From the NCBI RefSeq assembly GCF_900102745.1, contig NZ_FMZF01000003.1, positions 568,935-632,934 of the forward strand: a stretch of DNA of 64,000 bases, in the 5' to 3' direction. Each line of letters begins with the position of its first letter. Within the stretch, counting starts at the first letter, position 1. The position numbers and the translations under genes were made by a program. The notes beneath the pieces were generated by a model. The model did no database searches. It was not told the origin of the DNA and worked only from the letters and a program-made list of their open reading frames with translations. This document shows positions 35,541 to 44,147 of the stretch, in pieces. Source of the DNA: Geodermatophilus telluris (lineage in GTDB: Bacteria; Actinomycetota; Actinomycetes; Mycobacteriales; Geodermatophilaceae).

Positions 35541-36137
35541 TCAGCCCGGTGGCAGGAGCAGCCCGACGGCTGCGGTGTAGCGGTCGGGGTCGACGTCGCC
35601 GAGCAGCGCGTGCTGCAGCACCGCCCCGACCAGGAGCGAGAACAGCACCTGCCCCAGCGCGCCGGCGTCGGTGTCCGGCGGCAGGTGCCCCGCGTCGCGC
35701 CACTGCGCCACCCGCTCGGTGAGCCGGCGACGGACCAGCCCGTAGGTGCGCTCGGCGATGCCGTGCACCGTCGGGTCGCGCAGTGCCTCTCCCCAGGCGG
35801 TCACCGCCACCCGCGTGTAGTCGGCGTCGCCGCCGACGGCGATGGGCCAGACCCCGCGCAGCACGTCCTGCACCACCTCGGTCGGCGCGTGCCGCCCGTC
35901 GGCCAGCACGCGGTCGAGCACGCCGGTCACCGTCTCGAGGATCGGCTCGACGACCGCCAGGACGAGGTCGTCCTTGCTCGGGAAGTAGCTGTAGACCGCG
36001 CCCGCGGACAGTCCCGACTCCCGGACGACGTCGCGCACCGACGTGGCGTGGAAGCCGTCGCGCTCGAAGCAGCGCAGCGCGGCGTCGAGGACCTGGCGGC
36101 GTCGGGCGGCGAGGTGGTCCTCGGAGACACGGGGCAC
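35541..36137 (-). CDS. TetR-family transcriptional regulator
   Basis: 198 residues; N-terminal helix-turn-helix VLDAALRCFERDGFHATSVRDVVRESGLSAGAVYSYFPSKDDLV split as ERDGFHATSVRDV and SAGAVYSYFPSKDDL. The ligand domain is variable. GTG 36135-36137 lies 7 bases after TAGACT (36145-36150), so leaderless. A 12-base palindrome directly upstream is the likely operator, shared with the divergent membrane-protein gene at 36245, its probable target. Confidence 0.92.
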   Translation of the reverse strand: MPRVSEDHLAARRRQVLDAALRCFERDGFHATSVRDVVRESGLSAGAVYSYFPSKDDLVLAVVEPILETVTGVLDRVLADGRHAPTEVVQDVLRGVWPIAVGGDADYTRVAVTAWGEALRDPTVHGIAERTYGLVRRRLTERVAQWRDAGHLPPDTDAGALGQVLFSLLVGAVLQHALLGDVDPDRYTAAVGLLLPPG

Positions 36138-36144
36138 GGACGCC

Positions 36145-36150
36145 AGTCTA
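36145..36150 (-). promoter_or_regulatory. Leaderless -10 of tetR
   Basis: TAGACT on the minus strand, 7 bases before GTG 36137. Confidence 0.6.
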
Positions 36151-36155
36151 GAAGA

Positions 36156-36167
36156 ACGGACGTCCGT
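36156..36167. promoter_or_regulatory. TetR operator
   Basis: ACGGACGTCCGT, perfect 12-base palindrome. It lies 6 bases beyond the tetR -10 and directly before the divergent promoter. Confidence 0.7.
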
Positions 36168-36168
36168 C

Positions 36169-36197
36169 TTGCCATCGCCACGTTCGAGGGAGACACT
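36169..36197 (+). promoter_or_regulatory. Promoter of the membrane-protein gene
   Basis: TTGCCA (36169-36174), 17-base spacer, GACACT (36192-36197). The operator abuts the -35, allowing TetR control of this side too. Confidence 0.5.
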
Positions 36198-36244
36198 GGT
36201 CGCCGTAAGAGAACGAGCGCCCGATTTATCTCCGGGAGGTCGCC

Positions 36245-37255
36245 GTGACCACCGCACCGCCCCTGCCGTCCCCGCCCCGCCACGTCGCGGCGCACGCGCC
36301 GGAGGCCGGCCCGACACCCTGGCCCCGCGTCGTCGCGCTGGCCGCCGCGGTCGCCGTCGGGCTGACCGTGCTGCTCGCCGCGTTCGCCTGGCCGGCCACC
36401 CGCACCGCGCCCCGCGACGTCCCCGTCGCCGTGGTCGGTCCGCCTGCCGCGGTCGAGCAGCTGCGGGCCGCCGTCGAGGAGAGCGCGCCGGGCGCGCTGG
36501 ACCTGCGCCCGGCCGTGGACCCGGCCGAGGCCCGGCAGCTGGTCGAGGACCGCGAGGTCTACGGCGCGCTGGTGCTCGACCCGGCCGCACCCACGGTCGT
36601 CGTCGCCACCCAGGCCGGTCCGGCGGTCGCCCAGCTGCTCACGACCGCGGCCACGACGGCCACCGGCGGCAGCGCCGTGCGGGTGGACGACGTCGCCCCG
36701 GCCCCGGCCGACGACCCGCGCGGTGCCGGGCTGGCCGCCGGCGCGCTGCCGCTCGCGCTGGGCGGCGGCGCGGGGGCGGTCCTGCTGGCGCTCCGGATAC
36801 GCGGGAACGGACGGCAGGCGGCCGGCGCGCTCGTGCTGGCGCTGCTCGGCGGCCCGGCGGCGGCCGGCGTGCTGCACGGCTGGCTGGGCGCGCTCACCGG
36901 GGACTGGTGGGCCGAGGCCGGGGTGCTCTCCCTCGGGCTGGCCGCCACGAGCCTCGGCGTCCTGGGGCTGGCCGCCGTCGCCGGGCGGGCGGGTCTGGGC
37001 CTGGGCATGGCCACGGTCGTCGCGCTGGGCAACCCGCTGTCGGCGGCGTCGAGCGCGCCGGTGCTGCTGCCCGGGGGCTGGGCCGGGCTCGGCCAGGCGC
37101 TCCCGCCGGGGGCGACCGTGGCGGCGCTGCGCGCGGTGTCCGGTTTCGGCGGCACCGGCGCGGCCGGCCCGCTCACCGTGCTCGCCGTCTGGGCGGCCGG
37201 TGGCCTGCTGCTGCTCGCGGTCGGCGCCGCGCGCGGGCGGCGGCACCCCGCCTGA
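36245..37255 (+). CDS. Membrane protein with extracytoplasmic domain, YhgE/ABC-2-like layout
   Basis: 336 residues. One N-terminal helix (VVALAAAVAVGLTVLLAAFAW), an extracytoplasmic domain of ~125 residues (DVPVAVVGPPAAVEQLRAAVE, VYGALVLDPAAPTVVVATQAG), then about six C-terminal helices. This is the architecture of YhgE/Pip and ABC-2-like exporter proteins. No ATPase is nearby. GTG 36245 has GGGAGG 5 bases upstream. Expression is probably repressed by the divergent TetR, suggesting inducible efflux or stress response. Family name is tentative. Confidence 0.78.
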   Translation: MTTAPPLPSPPRHVAAHAPEAGPTPWPRVVALAAAVAVGLTVLLAAFAWPATRTAPRDVPVAVVGPPAAVEQLRAAVEESAPGALDLRPAVDPAEARQLVEDREVYGALVLDPAAPTVVVATQAGPAVAQLLTTAATTATGGSAVRVDDVAPAPADDPRGAGLAAGALPLALGGGAGAVLLALRIRGNGRQAAGALVLALLGGPAAAGVLHGWLGALTGDWWAEAGVLSLGLAATSLGVLGLAAVAGRAGLGLGMATVVALGNPLSAASSAPVLLPGGWAGLGQALPPGATVAALRAVSGFGGTGAAGPLTVLAVWAAGGLLLLAVGAARGRRHPA

Positions 37256-37265
37256 CGCACGGCAC

Positions 37266-37299
37266 GGGGGCCGGCCGCGCGGGTGCGCGGCCGGCCCCC
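37266..37299. terminator. Bidirectional terminator before pspA
   Basis: Perfect 15-bp stem (GGGGGCCGGCCGCGC) with a 4-base loop between two convergent genes. Confidence 0.8.
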
Positions 37300-37308
37300 G
37301 GTCGGGGC

Positions 37309-38154
37309 TCAGGCGCCCTGCTGCTCCGGGCGGTGCGCCTGCTGCTCGGCGGTCTTCTCGAACGACGGGACACCCGGACCGATCGCGCCGGCCGCCCCGG
37401 TGCCGCCCTCGACCGCCTGCGGGCCGGTGCCGCCCCCGCCCATCGCCGCGCGGATCTGCTCCAGCCGGGAGGCCCCGGCGACGTCGAGGGTGGCCTTCTG
37501 CACCTCGAGCATCCGGCCCTCGACGGAGTTCTGCGCGAGCTCCGCCTGGCCGAGCGCGTTGGCGTAGCGGGCCTCGATCTTGTCGCGGACCTCGGCCAGG
37601 CTCGGCGTGTTGCCCGGCGCGGAGAGCTCGTTGACCTGGCGCATGGAGGCGGCCACGTGCTCCTGCATCTTGGCCTGCTCGAGCTGGCTCATCAGCTTGG
37701 TGCGCTCGGCCAGCGTCGTCTGCAGCCGCATCCGGCTCTGCTCGACCGCGCCACGTGCCTGTTCGGCGGCCTGCAGCGCCTCGTCGTGGCTGCGCTTGAG
37801 GTCCTCCATCGCCTGTTCGGCGGCCACCAGCTGGGTGGCGAAGGCCTGCGCGGCCTGCTCGTACTCGGCGGCCTTGGCCGCGTCGCCCCGCGAGCGCGTC
37901 TGGTCGGCCAGCACGAGCGCCTGGCGGGCCGAGGCCTGCAGCTTCTCCACCTCACCCAGCTGCCGGTTGAGCCGCATCTCCAGCTGCCGCTGGTTGCCGA
38001 GGACGGCGGCGGCCTGGTTGGCCAGCGCCTGGTGCCGCTGCTGCTCGGCCTCGATGGCCTGGGCGATCTGGATCTTCGGGTCGGCCCGCTGGTCGATCTG
38101 GGCGTTGGCCGACGCGGTCAGGTACCGCCACAGCTTGACGAACGGGTTGGGCAC
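37309..38154 (-). CDS. pspA: Phage-shock protein A (PspA/IM30/Vipp1 family)
   Basis: Membrane-stress ESCRT-III-like protein. 281 residues: N-terminal amphipathic segment [21 protein letters not shown], then long coiled coils (residues ~25-210, such as [22 protein letters not shown] and [21 protein letters not shown]) and a Gly/Pro-rich tail. GTG 38152-38154 has GGAGGAAG 3 bases upstream. In mycobacteria pspA lies next to clgR; here clgR is 9 kb away. ClgR control cannot be confirmed without its operator. Confidence 0.93.
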   Translation of the reverse strand: MPNPFVKLWRYLTASANAQIDQRADPKIQIAQAIEAEQQRHQALANQAAAVLGNQRQLEMRLNRQLGEVEKLQASARQALVLADQTRSRGDAAKAAEYEQAAQAFATQLVAAEQAMEDLKRSHDEALQAAEQARGAVEQSRMRLQTTLAERTKLMSQLEQAKMQEHVAASMRQVNELSAPGNTPSLAEVRDKIEARYANALGQAELAQNSVEGRMLEVQKATLDVAGASRLEQIRAAMGGGGTGPQAVEGGTGAAGAIGPGVPSFEKTAEQQAHRPEQQGA

Positions 38155-38316
38155 GGCTTCCTCCTGCTCCGGCGCGCCGGGCGCCGCCAACGGGCCGACC
38201 ACCGCGCGGCGGTGGTCCTCGACGGCCATGGTCCCAGGAGGACCGGTGCCCCGGCCAACAGGGACTCCCCTGATCCTCCGTCCGGGGACCACCGGGTGCC
38301 GGTGGCCGGGGAGCCC

Positions 38317-38322
38317 TAGGGT
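38317..38322 (+). promoter_or_regulatory. Leaderless -10 of the PfkB gene
   Basis: TAGGGT, 6 bases before GTG 38329. Confidence 0.6.
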
Positions 38323-38328
38323 CGGCAC

Positions 38329-39366
38329 GTGGCCACCGGAGCGCCCGTCCTCACCGTCCTCGGCGAGCTGGTCGTCGACCTGCTGCCCGACGCCTCGGCC
38401 GACGCCGGGCCGGAGGGCACCGCGCCGCACTACGTCGCCCGCCCCGGCGGCAACGCCCTCAACGTCGCCGTCGCCGCCGGCCGGCTCGGCACCCGGGTGT
38501 CCCTGCTCGCCCGGCTGGGCACCGGCCCGCTGGCCGCGCCGCTGCGCCGGCACGCGGAGCTCTCCGGCGTCGACGTCGCGGGGATGGTGGCGGCCGTCGA
38601 ACCGGTCAGCCTGGCCGTGGTCGGCCTCGACGAGACCGGCTCCCCCGACTACGGCTTCCACGTCCAGGGTGCCGCCGACTGGCAGTGGACCGACGACGAA
38701 CTGGCCGCCGTGCTGCCCGTGGACACCGCGGTGCTGCACGTCGGCTCGATCTCCTCCTGGACACCCCCGGGCTGCGACGCGATCGCCCGGCTCGCCGAGC
38801 GCCTAGCAGGCAGCGCGCTCCTCAGCGTCGACCCCAACCTGCGGCCGATGCTGGCCGGCGGCCCGGTGGGCGCCTCGCTGGGCAACGACCCCGGTGCCGT
38901 CCGCGCCCGGCTGGACCGGCTGCTCGCCGTCGCCGACGTCGTCAAGGTCAGCGCCGAGGACCTCGCGTGGCTCGACCCCGGCGCCGCCGCCGACCTCGAC
39001 GGCACCGCGCGGGCCTGGGCCGACCGCGGCCCGGCGCTGGTGCTGCTCACCGACGGGGGCGCGCCGCTGCGGGTGGCGCGGCCGGGCCGCCCGCTGCTGC
39101 ACCGGGAGCCGCCGCGGGTCACCGTTGCCGACACCGTGGGCGCTGGCGACTCGCTGGCCGCGGGGCTGTTCGCCGGGCTGCTCGACCGCGGCGTGACGTC
39201 CCGGACGGCCCTCGAGCAGCTCACCGACGACGACCTGCTGCGCGTCGTGGACGACGCCGCCCTGGTCGCCGCGCTGAACTGCACCCGCGTGGGCGCCGAC
39301 CCGCCGACCGCCGCGGAGCTCGCCGCCGCCCGGGACCAGCGCGTGGGTGGGGCCGCCGGGGACTAG
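38329..39366 (+). CDS. PfkB-family carbohydrate kinase (fructokinase-like)
   Basis: 345 residues. N-terminal [11 protein letters not shown] and signature 1 [18 protein letters not shown]-terminal signature [18 protein letters not shown] with catalytic Asp in GAGD. The sequence between resembles fructokinases ([19 protein letters not shown]). It converges on the alpha-glucosidase, sharing CTAG, which suggests phosphorylation of a hexose released by that enzyme, for example fructose from sucrose. Substrate is inferred. Confidence 0.9.
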   Translation: MATGAPVLTVLGELVVDLLPDASADAGPEGTAPHYVARPGGNALNVAVAAGRLGTRVSLLARLGTGPLAAPLRRHAELSGVDVAGMVAAVEPVSLAVVGLDETGSPDYGFHVQGAADWQWTDDELAAVLPVDTAVLHVGSISSWTPPGCDAIARLAERLAGSALLSVDPNLRPMLAGGPVGASLGNDPGAVRARLDRLLAVADVVKVSAEDLAWLDPGAAADLDGTARAWADRGPALVLLTDGGAPLRVARPGRPLLHREPPRVTVADTVGAGDSLAAGLFAGLLDRGVTSRTALEQLTDDDLLRVVDDAALVAALNCTRVGADPPTAAELAAARDQRVGGAAGD

Positions 39367-40913
39367 CCCGGCGCCAGCCAGGCGGCGGTGTCCGGCGGCA
39401 GGTCGGCGCCGACGTCCTCGCTGGTCAGCAGCGGCCGCCCCAGCCCGCCGAGCGGGACCGGTCGCGCGGAGAGGTTGACGACGCAGCGCAGGGCACGACC
39501 CCGGTCGAAGGCCAGGACGTCGTCCCCGAGGTCGAGCCAGCTCAGCGGCTCCTCGGCCAGCAGCTCCCGCCGCAGCCGCAGCGCCGAGCGGTAGAGACTG
39601 AGCGTCGAGGCCGGGGCGTCCCGCTGGGCGGCGACAGCCAGGTCTCGCCACGACGGCGGTTGCGGCAGCCACGGCTGGCCCGCACCGGGGCCGAAGCCGA
39701 ACGGCGGCCGCTCCCCCGACCACGGCAGCGGGACCCGGCAGCCGTCGCGGCCGCGTGCCGTGCGGCCCGAGCGCTCCCACGTGGGGTCCTGCAGCGCCTC
39801 CTCGGGCAGGTCCTCGACCTCGGGCAGGCCGAGCTCCTCACCCTGGTAGAGGTAGGCGCCACCGGGCAACGCCAGCGTGAGCAGGGCCGCGGCCCGCGCC
39901 CGGCGCCGGCCGAGGGCGAGGTCGACCGGGGCGCCGAGCGCGTCGAAGCCCATGGTGGCCGCCCCGCTGCTCGCCCGGCCGAAGCGGGTGAGGTGGCGCG
40001 TCTCGTCGTGGCTGGAGAGCACCCAGGTCGCGGGGGCGCCGACCGGGGCGAGGGCGGCCAGCGTGCCGTCGACGGCGGCGTGGAGGGCCCGGGCGTCCCA
40101 CGGCGCGCGCAGGTAGTCGAAGTTGAACGTGGTGTGCAGCTCGTCGGGACGGACGTAGCGGCTGAGTCGCTCGGGTCCCCGCACCACCGCCTCGGACACG
40201 AACAGCCGGTCGCCGTCGTAGCCGTCGGCGATGCGGCGCCACCGACGGAAGACCTCGTGCACCGCGTCGACGTCCCAGTGCGGGTTGTCCACCCAGCCGG
40301 CGCTGTCGAAGGTGGCGTCCGCGGCGTGCCCGGCGTCGGGCAGCCCGGGCACCTTGGCCATGGCCGGGGCGGCGTCCACGCGGATGCCGTCGACACCCCG
40401 GTCGAGCCAGAAGCGGACGACGTCGTCGAACTCCGCCCGCACGGCGGGGTGGTCCCAGTCCAGGTCGGGCTGCTCGGGCGCGAACAGGTGCAGGTACCAC
40501 TGGCCGGGCCGGCCGTCGGGCTCCGTGACGCGCGTCCACGCCGGGCCGCCGAAGGCGCTGATCCAGTCGTTGGGCGGCGCCTGGCCGCCGTCGCGCCCGT
40601 CGCGGAAGAAGTAGTGGGCCCGCTCGGGCGCCTCCCGCCCGCCGGCCAGCGCGGCCCGGAACCAGGGGTGTTCCGCGGACGTGTGGTTGGCGACGAGGTC
40701 GACGACGAGCCGCAGACCCCGCTCGTGCGCCTCGGCCAGCAGCGCGTCGGCGTCGGCCAGCGTGCCGTAGCGCGGGTCGATGTCGCGGTGGTCGCTGACG
40801 TCGTAGCCGCCGTCGGCCATCGGCGACGGGTACCACGGGGTGATCCAGACGGCGTCCACCCCGAGGTCCACCAGGTACGGCAGCCGGCTGCGCAGGCCGC
40901 CGATGTCGCCCAC
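39363..40913 (-). CDS. GH13 alpha-glucosidase (amylase family); start region abnormal
   Basis: Retaining alpha-glucoside hydrolase. The conserved blocks are VDLVANHTS, the nucleophile region VDGIRVDAAPAM, the general acid LFVSEAVV and SSHDETRH (usual NHD has Ser for Asn). A C-terminal beta domain ends at the stop. GTG 40911-40913 is the first normal start codon in frame, but the DNA upstream to about 40982 still encodes the family's first strand, PWWRTAVVYEVYLRSFADSDGDG, with no ATG, GTG or TTG before it. The real protein must begin upstream of 40974 by a rare start, or a small indel lies near 40975-40990. It follows sugC by overlap of this extension. Confidence 0.87.
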   Translation of the reverse strand: MGDIGGLRSRLPYLVDLGVDAVWITPWYPSPMADGGYDVSDHRDIDPRYGTLADADALLAEAHERGLRLVVDLVANHTSAEHPWFRAALAGGREAPERAHYFFRDGRDGGQAPPNDWISAFGGPAWTRVTEPDGRPGQWYLHLFAPEQPDLDWDHPAVRAEFDDVVRFWLDRGVDGIRVDAAPAMAKVPGLPDAGHAADATFDSAGWVDNPHWDVDAVHEVFRRWRRIADGYDGDRLFVSEAVVRGPERLSRYVRPDELHTTFNFDYLRAPWDARALHAAVDGTLAALAPVGAPATWVLSSHDETRHLTRFGRASSGAATMGFDALGAPVDLALGRRRARAAALLTLALPGGAYLYQGEELGLPEVEDLPEEALQDPTWERSGRTARGRDGCRVPLPWSGERPPFGFGPGAGQPWLPQPPSWRDLAVAAQRDAPASTLSLYRSALRLRRELLAEEPLSWLDLGDDVLAFDRGRALRCVVNLSARPVPLGGLGRPLLTSEDVGADLPPDTAAWLAPG

Positions 40914-40995
40914 CCCGTCGCCGTCGGAGTCGGCGAAGCTGCGCAGGTAGACCTCGTAGACGACCGCCGTCCGCCACCACGGACGGCGGCAGCCC

Positions 40996-42303
40996 TCAGA
41001 CGGCGCCGGCCCGGTGCGCCCCGGAGCCCTGGCCCCCGCCCGTGGTCGCCCCGGAGACGGTCTGGCCGCTCGCCTGCGCGTCCTGCACCTGCTCGACGCG
41101 GTCCTCGGTGGCCATCTGCGTCAGCCGCGCCCCGGCCTCGGCGTCGCGGGTCAGGTTCTCCCCGGTCTGCGGGTCGAAGACGTGCACCTTGCGGCTGTCG
41201 AGCCAGAACTCCGCCTCCCGGCCCTCCCGGATCCGGCTGGTCGCGTCGATCGACACGATCGCCTGGGTGCGCAGCTCCTCGGAGTCCAGCTCGCGCGACA
41301 GCGCCCGCAGCTGGGTGGTCACCGCCTCCGGTGCCTCGTAGGGGATGTAGGCGTACTGCGAGTCGCCCAGCCACTCCGTCACGTCCACCCGCGCCCGGAA
41401 CACCGATCCCAGCGGCCGCTTGGCCTCGTCGACCAGCGTGGCGTCCTCGAAGTACTCCGGCCGGATGCCCACGAGCAGCAGCTCGCCGCGGCCGCGCACC
41501 GCCGCCGCCCGCCGCTCGTCGAGCACCACCGGCCCGAACGGCGTCTGCAACCGGTCGCCCTCCAGCGTGGCGGGCAGGAAGTTCATCGGCGGGGAGCCGA
41601 TGAACCCGGCGACGAAGAGGTTCACCGGCTGTTCGTAGAGCTCCCGCGGCGAGGCCACCTGCTGGATGCTGCCCTTGCGCAGGACGCACACCCGGTCGCC
41701 GAGGGTCATCGCCTCGGTCTGGTCGTGGGTGACGTAGACCGTGGTGATGCCCAGCCGCCGCTGCAACCGGGCGATCTCGGTGCGCATCTGCCCGCGCAGC
41801 TTGGCGTCGAGGTTCGACAGCGGCTCGTCGAAGAGGAACGCCTCGGCCTGGCGGACGATCGCCCGCCCCATCGCCACCCGCTGCCGCTGCCCACCGGAGA
41901 GGTTGGCCGGCTTGCGCTCGAGGTGCTCCTTGAGCTCGAGCACGTCGGAGGCCTCGGTCACCCGGCGGCGCACCTCGTCGTCGGGCGTCTTGGACAGCCG
42001 CAGCGGGAAGGCGATGTTCTCGTACACCGTCATGTGCGGGTAGAGGGCGTAGTTCTGGAACACCATCGACAGGTTCCGCTCGCGCGGGGCGAGGTCGTTG
42101 ACCCGCTTGCCGCCGATGACCATGTCGCCGCTGGTGATGTCCTCCAGCCCGACGATCATCCGGAGCAGCGTGGACTTCCCGCAGCCCGACGGCCCGACCA
42201 GGATCATGAACTCGCCGTCGGCGATGTCCAGGCTCACGTCGTTGACCGCCGGGTAGCCGTCGCCGTACTGCTTGACGATGTTCTTCATCTCGATGGAGGC
42301 CAT
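40996..42303 (-). CDS. sugC: Alpha-glucoside (trehalose-type) ABC importer ATPase SugC
   Basis: 435 residues. Walker A GPSGCGKS (37-44), signature LSGGQRQRVAMGRAIV, Walker B FLFDEPLSNLDA, H-loop YVTHDQTEAMTLGDRV, then the MalK-type regulatory OB domain with FIGSPPMNF and IRPEYF. The C-terminal VFDPQTGENL matches mycobacterial SugC; a ~50-residue disordered tail (Q/S/G) is extra. Last transporter gene of the operon, before the glucosidase. Confidence 0.92.
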   Translation of the reverse strand: MASIEMKNIVKQYGDGYPAVNDVSLDIADGEFMILVGPSGCGKSTLLRMIVGLEDITSGDMVIGGKRVNDLAPRERNLSMVFQNYALYPHMTVYENIAFPLRLSKTPDDEVRRRVTEASDVLELKEHLERKPANLSGGQRQRVAMGRAIVRQAEAFLFDEPLSNLDAKLRGQMRTEIARLQRRLGITTVYVTHDQTEAMTLGDRVCVLRKGSIQQVASPRELYEQPVNLFVAGFIGSPPMNFLPATLEGDRLQTPFGPVVLDERRAAAVRGRGELLLVGIRPEYFEDATLVDEAKRPLGSVFRARVDVTEWLGDSQYAYIPYEAPEAVTTQLRALSRELDSEELRTQAIVSIDATSRIREGREAEFWLDSRKVHVFDPQTGENLTRDAEAGARLTQMATEDRVEQVQDAQASGQTVSGATTGGGQGSGAHRAGAV

Positions 42304-42351
42304 CAGGACCAGTCCCCTCGGAGGGTCGCAGGAGTACAGGGCACGGCCGGG

Positions 42352-43185
42352 TCAGCCCTTGACCGCGCCGTTGGTGAGGCCGGCGACGATGCGCCGCTGG
42401 AACAGCAGGACCAGGACGACGACGGGGATGGTGACGATCACCGCGGCCGCGGCGATCGCCCCCGTCGGGTCCTCGAACTGCGAGGCGCCGGTGAACAGGC
42501 CCAGCGCGGCGGGGACGGGGCGGGAGGCGTCCGTCGACGTCAGCGAGATGCCGTACGCGAAGTCGTTCCAGGCGATGAAGAACGCGATGATCGCGGTGGT
42601 GAAGACGCCGGGCGCGGCGAGCGGGACGATCACCTTCCGGAACGCCTGCCAGGTGGTGGCGCCGTCGACCTGGGCAGCCTGCTCCATCTCCCAGGGGATC
42701 TCCCGGAAGAAGGCCGACATCGTCCAGATGGAGATGGGCAGCGTCAGCGACAGGTACGGGATGATCAGCCCGGGCCAGGTGTCGTAGAGCCCGATCTGCC
42801 GCCACAGGTTGAACAGCGGCGTCACGATCGAGATCACCGGGAAGATCGCCACCGCCAGCGCGGTGCCGAGGATCAGCTTCTTCCCGGGGAAGTCCAGCCG
42901 GGCGATCGCGTAGGCGGCGAACATCGACAGGATGCAGGAGATGAACGTCGCGATGAGGCAGATCCCGAAGCTGTTGCGCAGCGCCGGCAGGAACAGGTCA
43001 CTGGCCGCCCCGGTGAGGATCGTCGAGTAGTTCCCCCACGACGGGTCGGTGGGGAGGAACTGGCCGTTGGAGATGTCCGACGGCGCCTTGAACGACAGCG
43101 AGACGATCCAGGCGATCGGGAACAGGCAGTAGACGATGATCAGGATGCTGCCGACGATCCACCAGACCTTCGACCTCGTCGACAT
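42352..43185 (-). CDS. sugB: Sugar ABC importer permease SugB (MalG type)
   Basis: 277 residues with six helices. N-terminal VWWIVGSILIIVYCLFPIAWIVSLSFK, EAA loop MEQAAQVDGATTWQAFRKVIVPLAAPG, and an RRIVAGLTNGAVKG C-terminus typical of MalG-like subunits. ATG 43183-43185 overlaps the sugA stop by one base (TGATG). Confidence 0.92.
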   Translation of the reverse strand: MSTRSKVWWIVGSILIIVYCLFPIAWIVSLSFKAPSDISNGQFLPTDPSWGNYSTILTGAASDLFLPALRNSFGICLIATFISCILSMFAAYAIARLDFPGKKLILGTALAVAIFPVISIVTPLFNLWRQIGLYDTWPGLIIPYLSLTLPISIWTMSAFFREIPWEMEQAAQVDGATTWQAFRKVIVPLAAPGVFTTAIIAFFIAWNDFAYGISLTSTDASRPVPAALGLFTGASQFEDPTGAIAAAAVIVTIPVVVLVLLFQRRIVAGLTNGAVKG

Positions 43186-44147
43186 CAGCGATCACCCCTC
43201 GCCTGGGCCAGGTCGACCTTGAAGCCCTTGATGAACAGGAAGGCGATGAGCACCACCGCCAGGAACAGCAGCACCGAGACCGCCGAGCCCAGGCCGATCT
43301 CGACCCGGGCGATCGTCTGCCGGTAGGCCAGGAACGACACCGACTCGGTGCCGTTGGCGCCCGCCGTCATGATGTAGATGCTGTCGAACACCCGGAACGC
43401 GTCGAGGGTGCGGAACAGCAGGGCCACCATCACCGCGGCCTTCATGTTCGGGATGGTCACCCGCCACATCCGCTGCCACCGGGTGGCACCGTCGACCTTG
43501 GCCGCCTCCTGCAGCACCTCCGGGACCTGCGCGAGGCCGGCGAGCAGCAGCAGCGAGATGAACGGCGTGGTCTTCCAGATCTCGGCCAGGCAGATGACGA
43601 ACAGCGACGTCCCCGTCCCGCCGAACCAGTCGGTCGTGTCGCTGACGCCGGGCAGCCAGGCGAACCAGCTGTTGACGAAGCCGGTCGTGAGGTTGAAGGC
43701 GAACTGCCAGGCGAAGGCGGACACGACGGTGATGACCGCGTACGGGATGAGGATCGCCGCCCGGACGACGGGCCGCAGGGACGCGAGCGCCTTGACCATC
43801 ACCAGCGCCAGCGCGAACCCGAGGACGAGCTCGACCGCCACGGTGATGACCGTGATGAGCAGCGTGACGCCCACCGACTGCCACCACAGGGGGTCGGTCA
43901 GCACCACCCAGTAGTTGGACAGCCCGTTGAACGACCGGTTCTCCGGGTCGGTGAGCCGGTAGCTGAACAGCGAGTAGTAGACCGCCTGGAGGATCGGGTA
44001 GGCGGTCACCAGCAACATGACGACGAACGCGGGGCCGGCGAGGAGCCAGCCGAGCTTGCGCTCGGCCCGCGCGCGGTCGCTGATCGTCCCGCGCGGGGAG
44101 GAGACCGGTTGGGTCTTCTCCACCGGCGGGAGGGTGGTCTGCGTCAC
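43185..44147 (-). CDS. sugA: Sugar ABC importer permease SugA (MalF type)
   Basis: 320 residues with six helices after a ~30-residue cytoplasmic leader. EAA loop LQEAAKVDGATRWQRMWRVTIPNM, and NLTTGFVNSWF and ESVSFLAYRQTI regions characteristic of SugA/MalF. GTG 44145-44147 overlaps the lpqY stop (GTGA). Confidence 0.92.
   Translation of the reverse strand: MTQTTLPPVEKTQPVSSPRGTISDRARAERKLGWLLAGPAFVVMLLVTAYPILQAVYYSLFSYRLTDPENRSFNGLSNYWVVLTDPLWWQSVGVTLLITVITVAVELVLGFALALVMVKALASLRPVVRAAILIPYAVITVVSAFAWQFAFNLTTGFVNSWFAWLPGVSDTTDWFGGTGTSLFVICLAEIWKTTPFISLLLLAGLAQVPEVLQEAAKVDGATRWQRMWRVTIPNMKAAVMVALLFRTLDAFRVFDSIYIMTAGANGTESVSFLAYRQTIARVEIGLGSAVSVLLFLAVVLIAFLFIKGFKVDLAQARGDR

Noticed and set aside
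39542..42805. Very long minus-strand frame over the glucosidase and sugC
   Set aside because: It reads Arg/Pro/Thr-rich sequence with no family motifs, while other frames there encode recognisable GH13 and SugC proteins.
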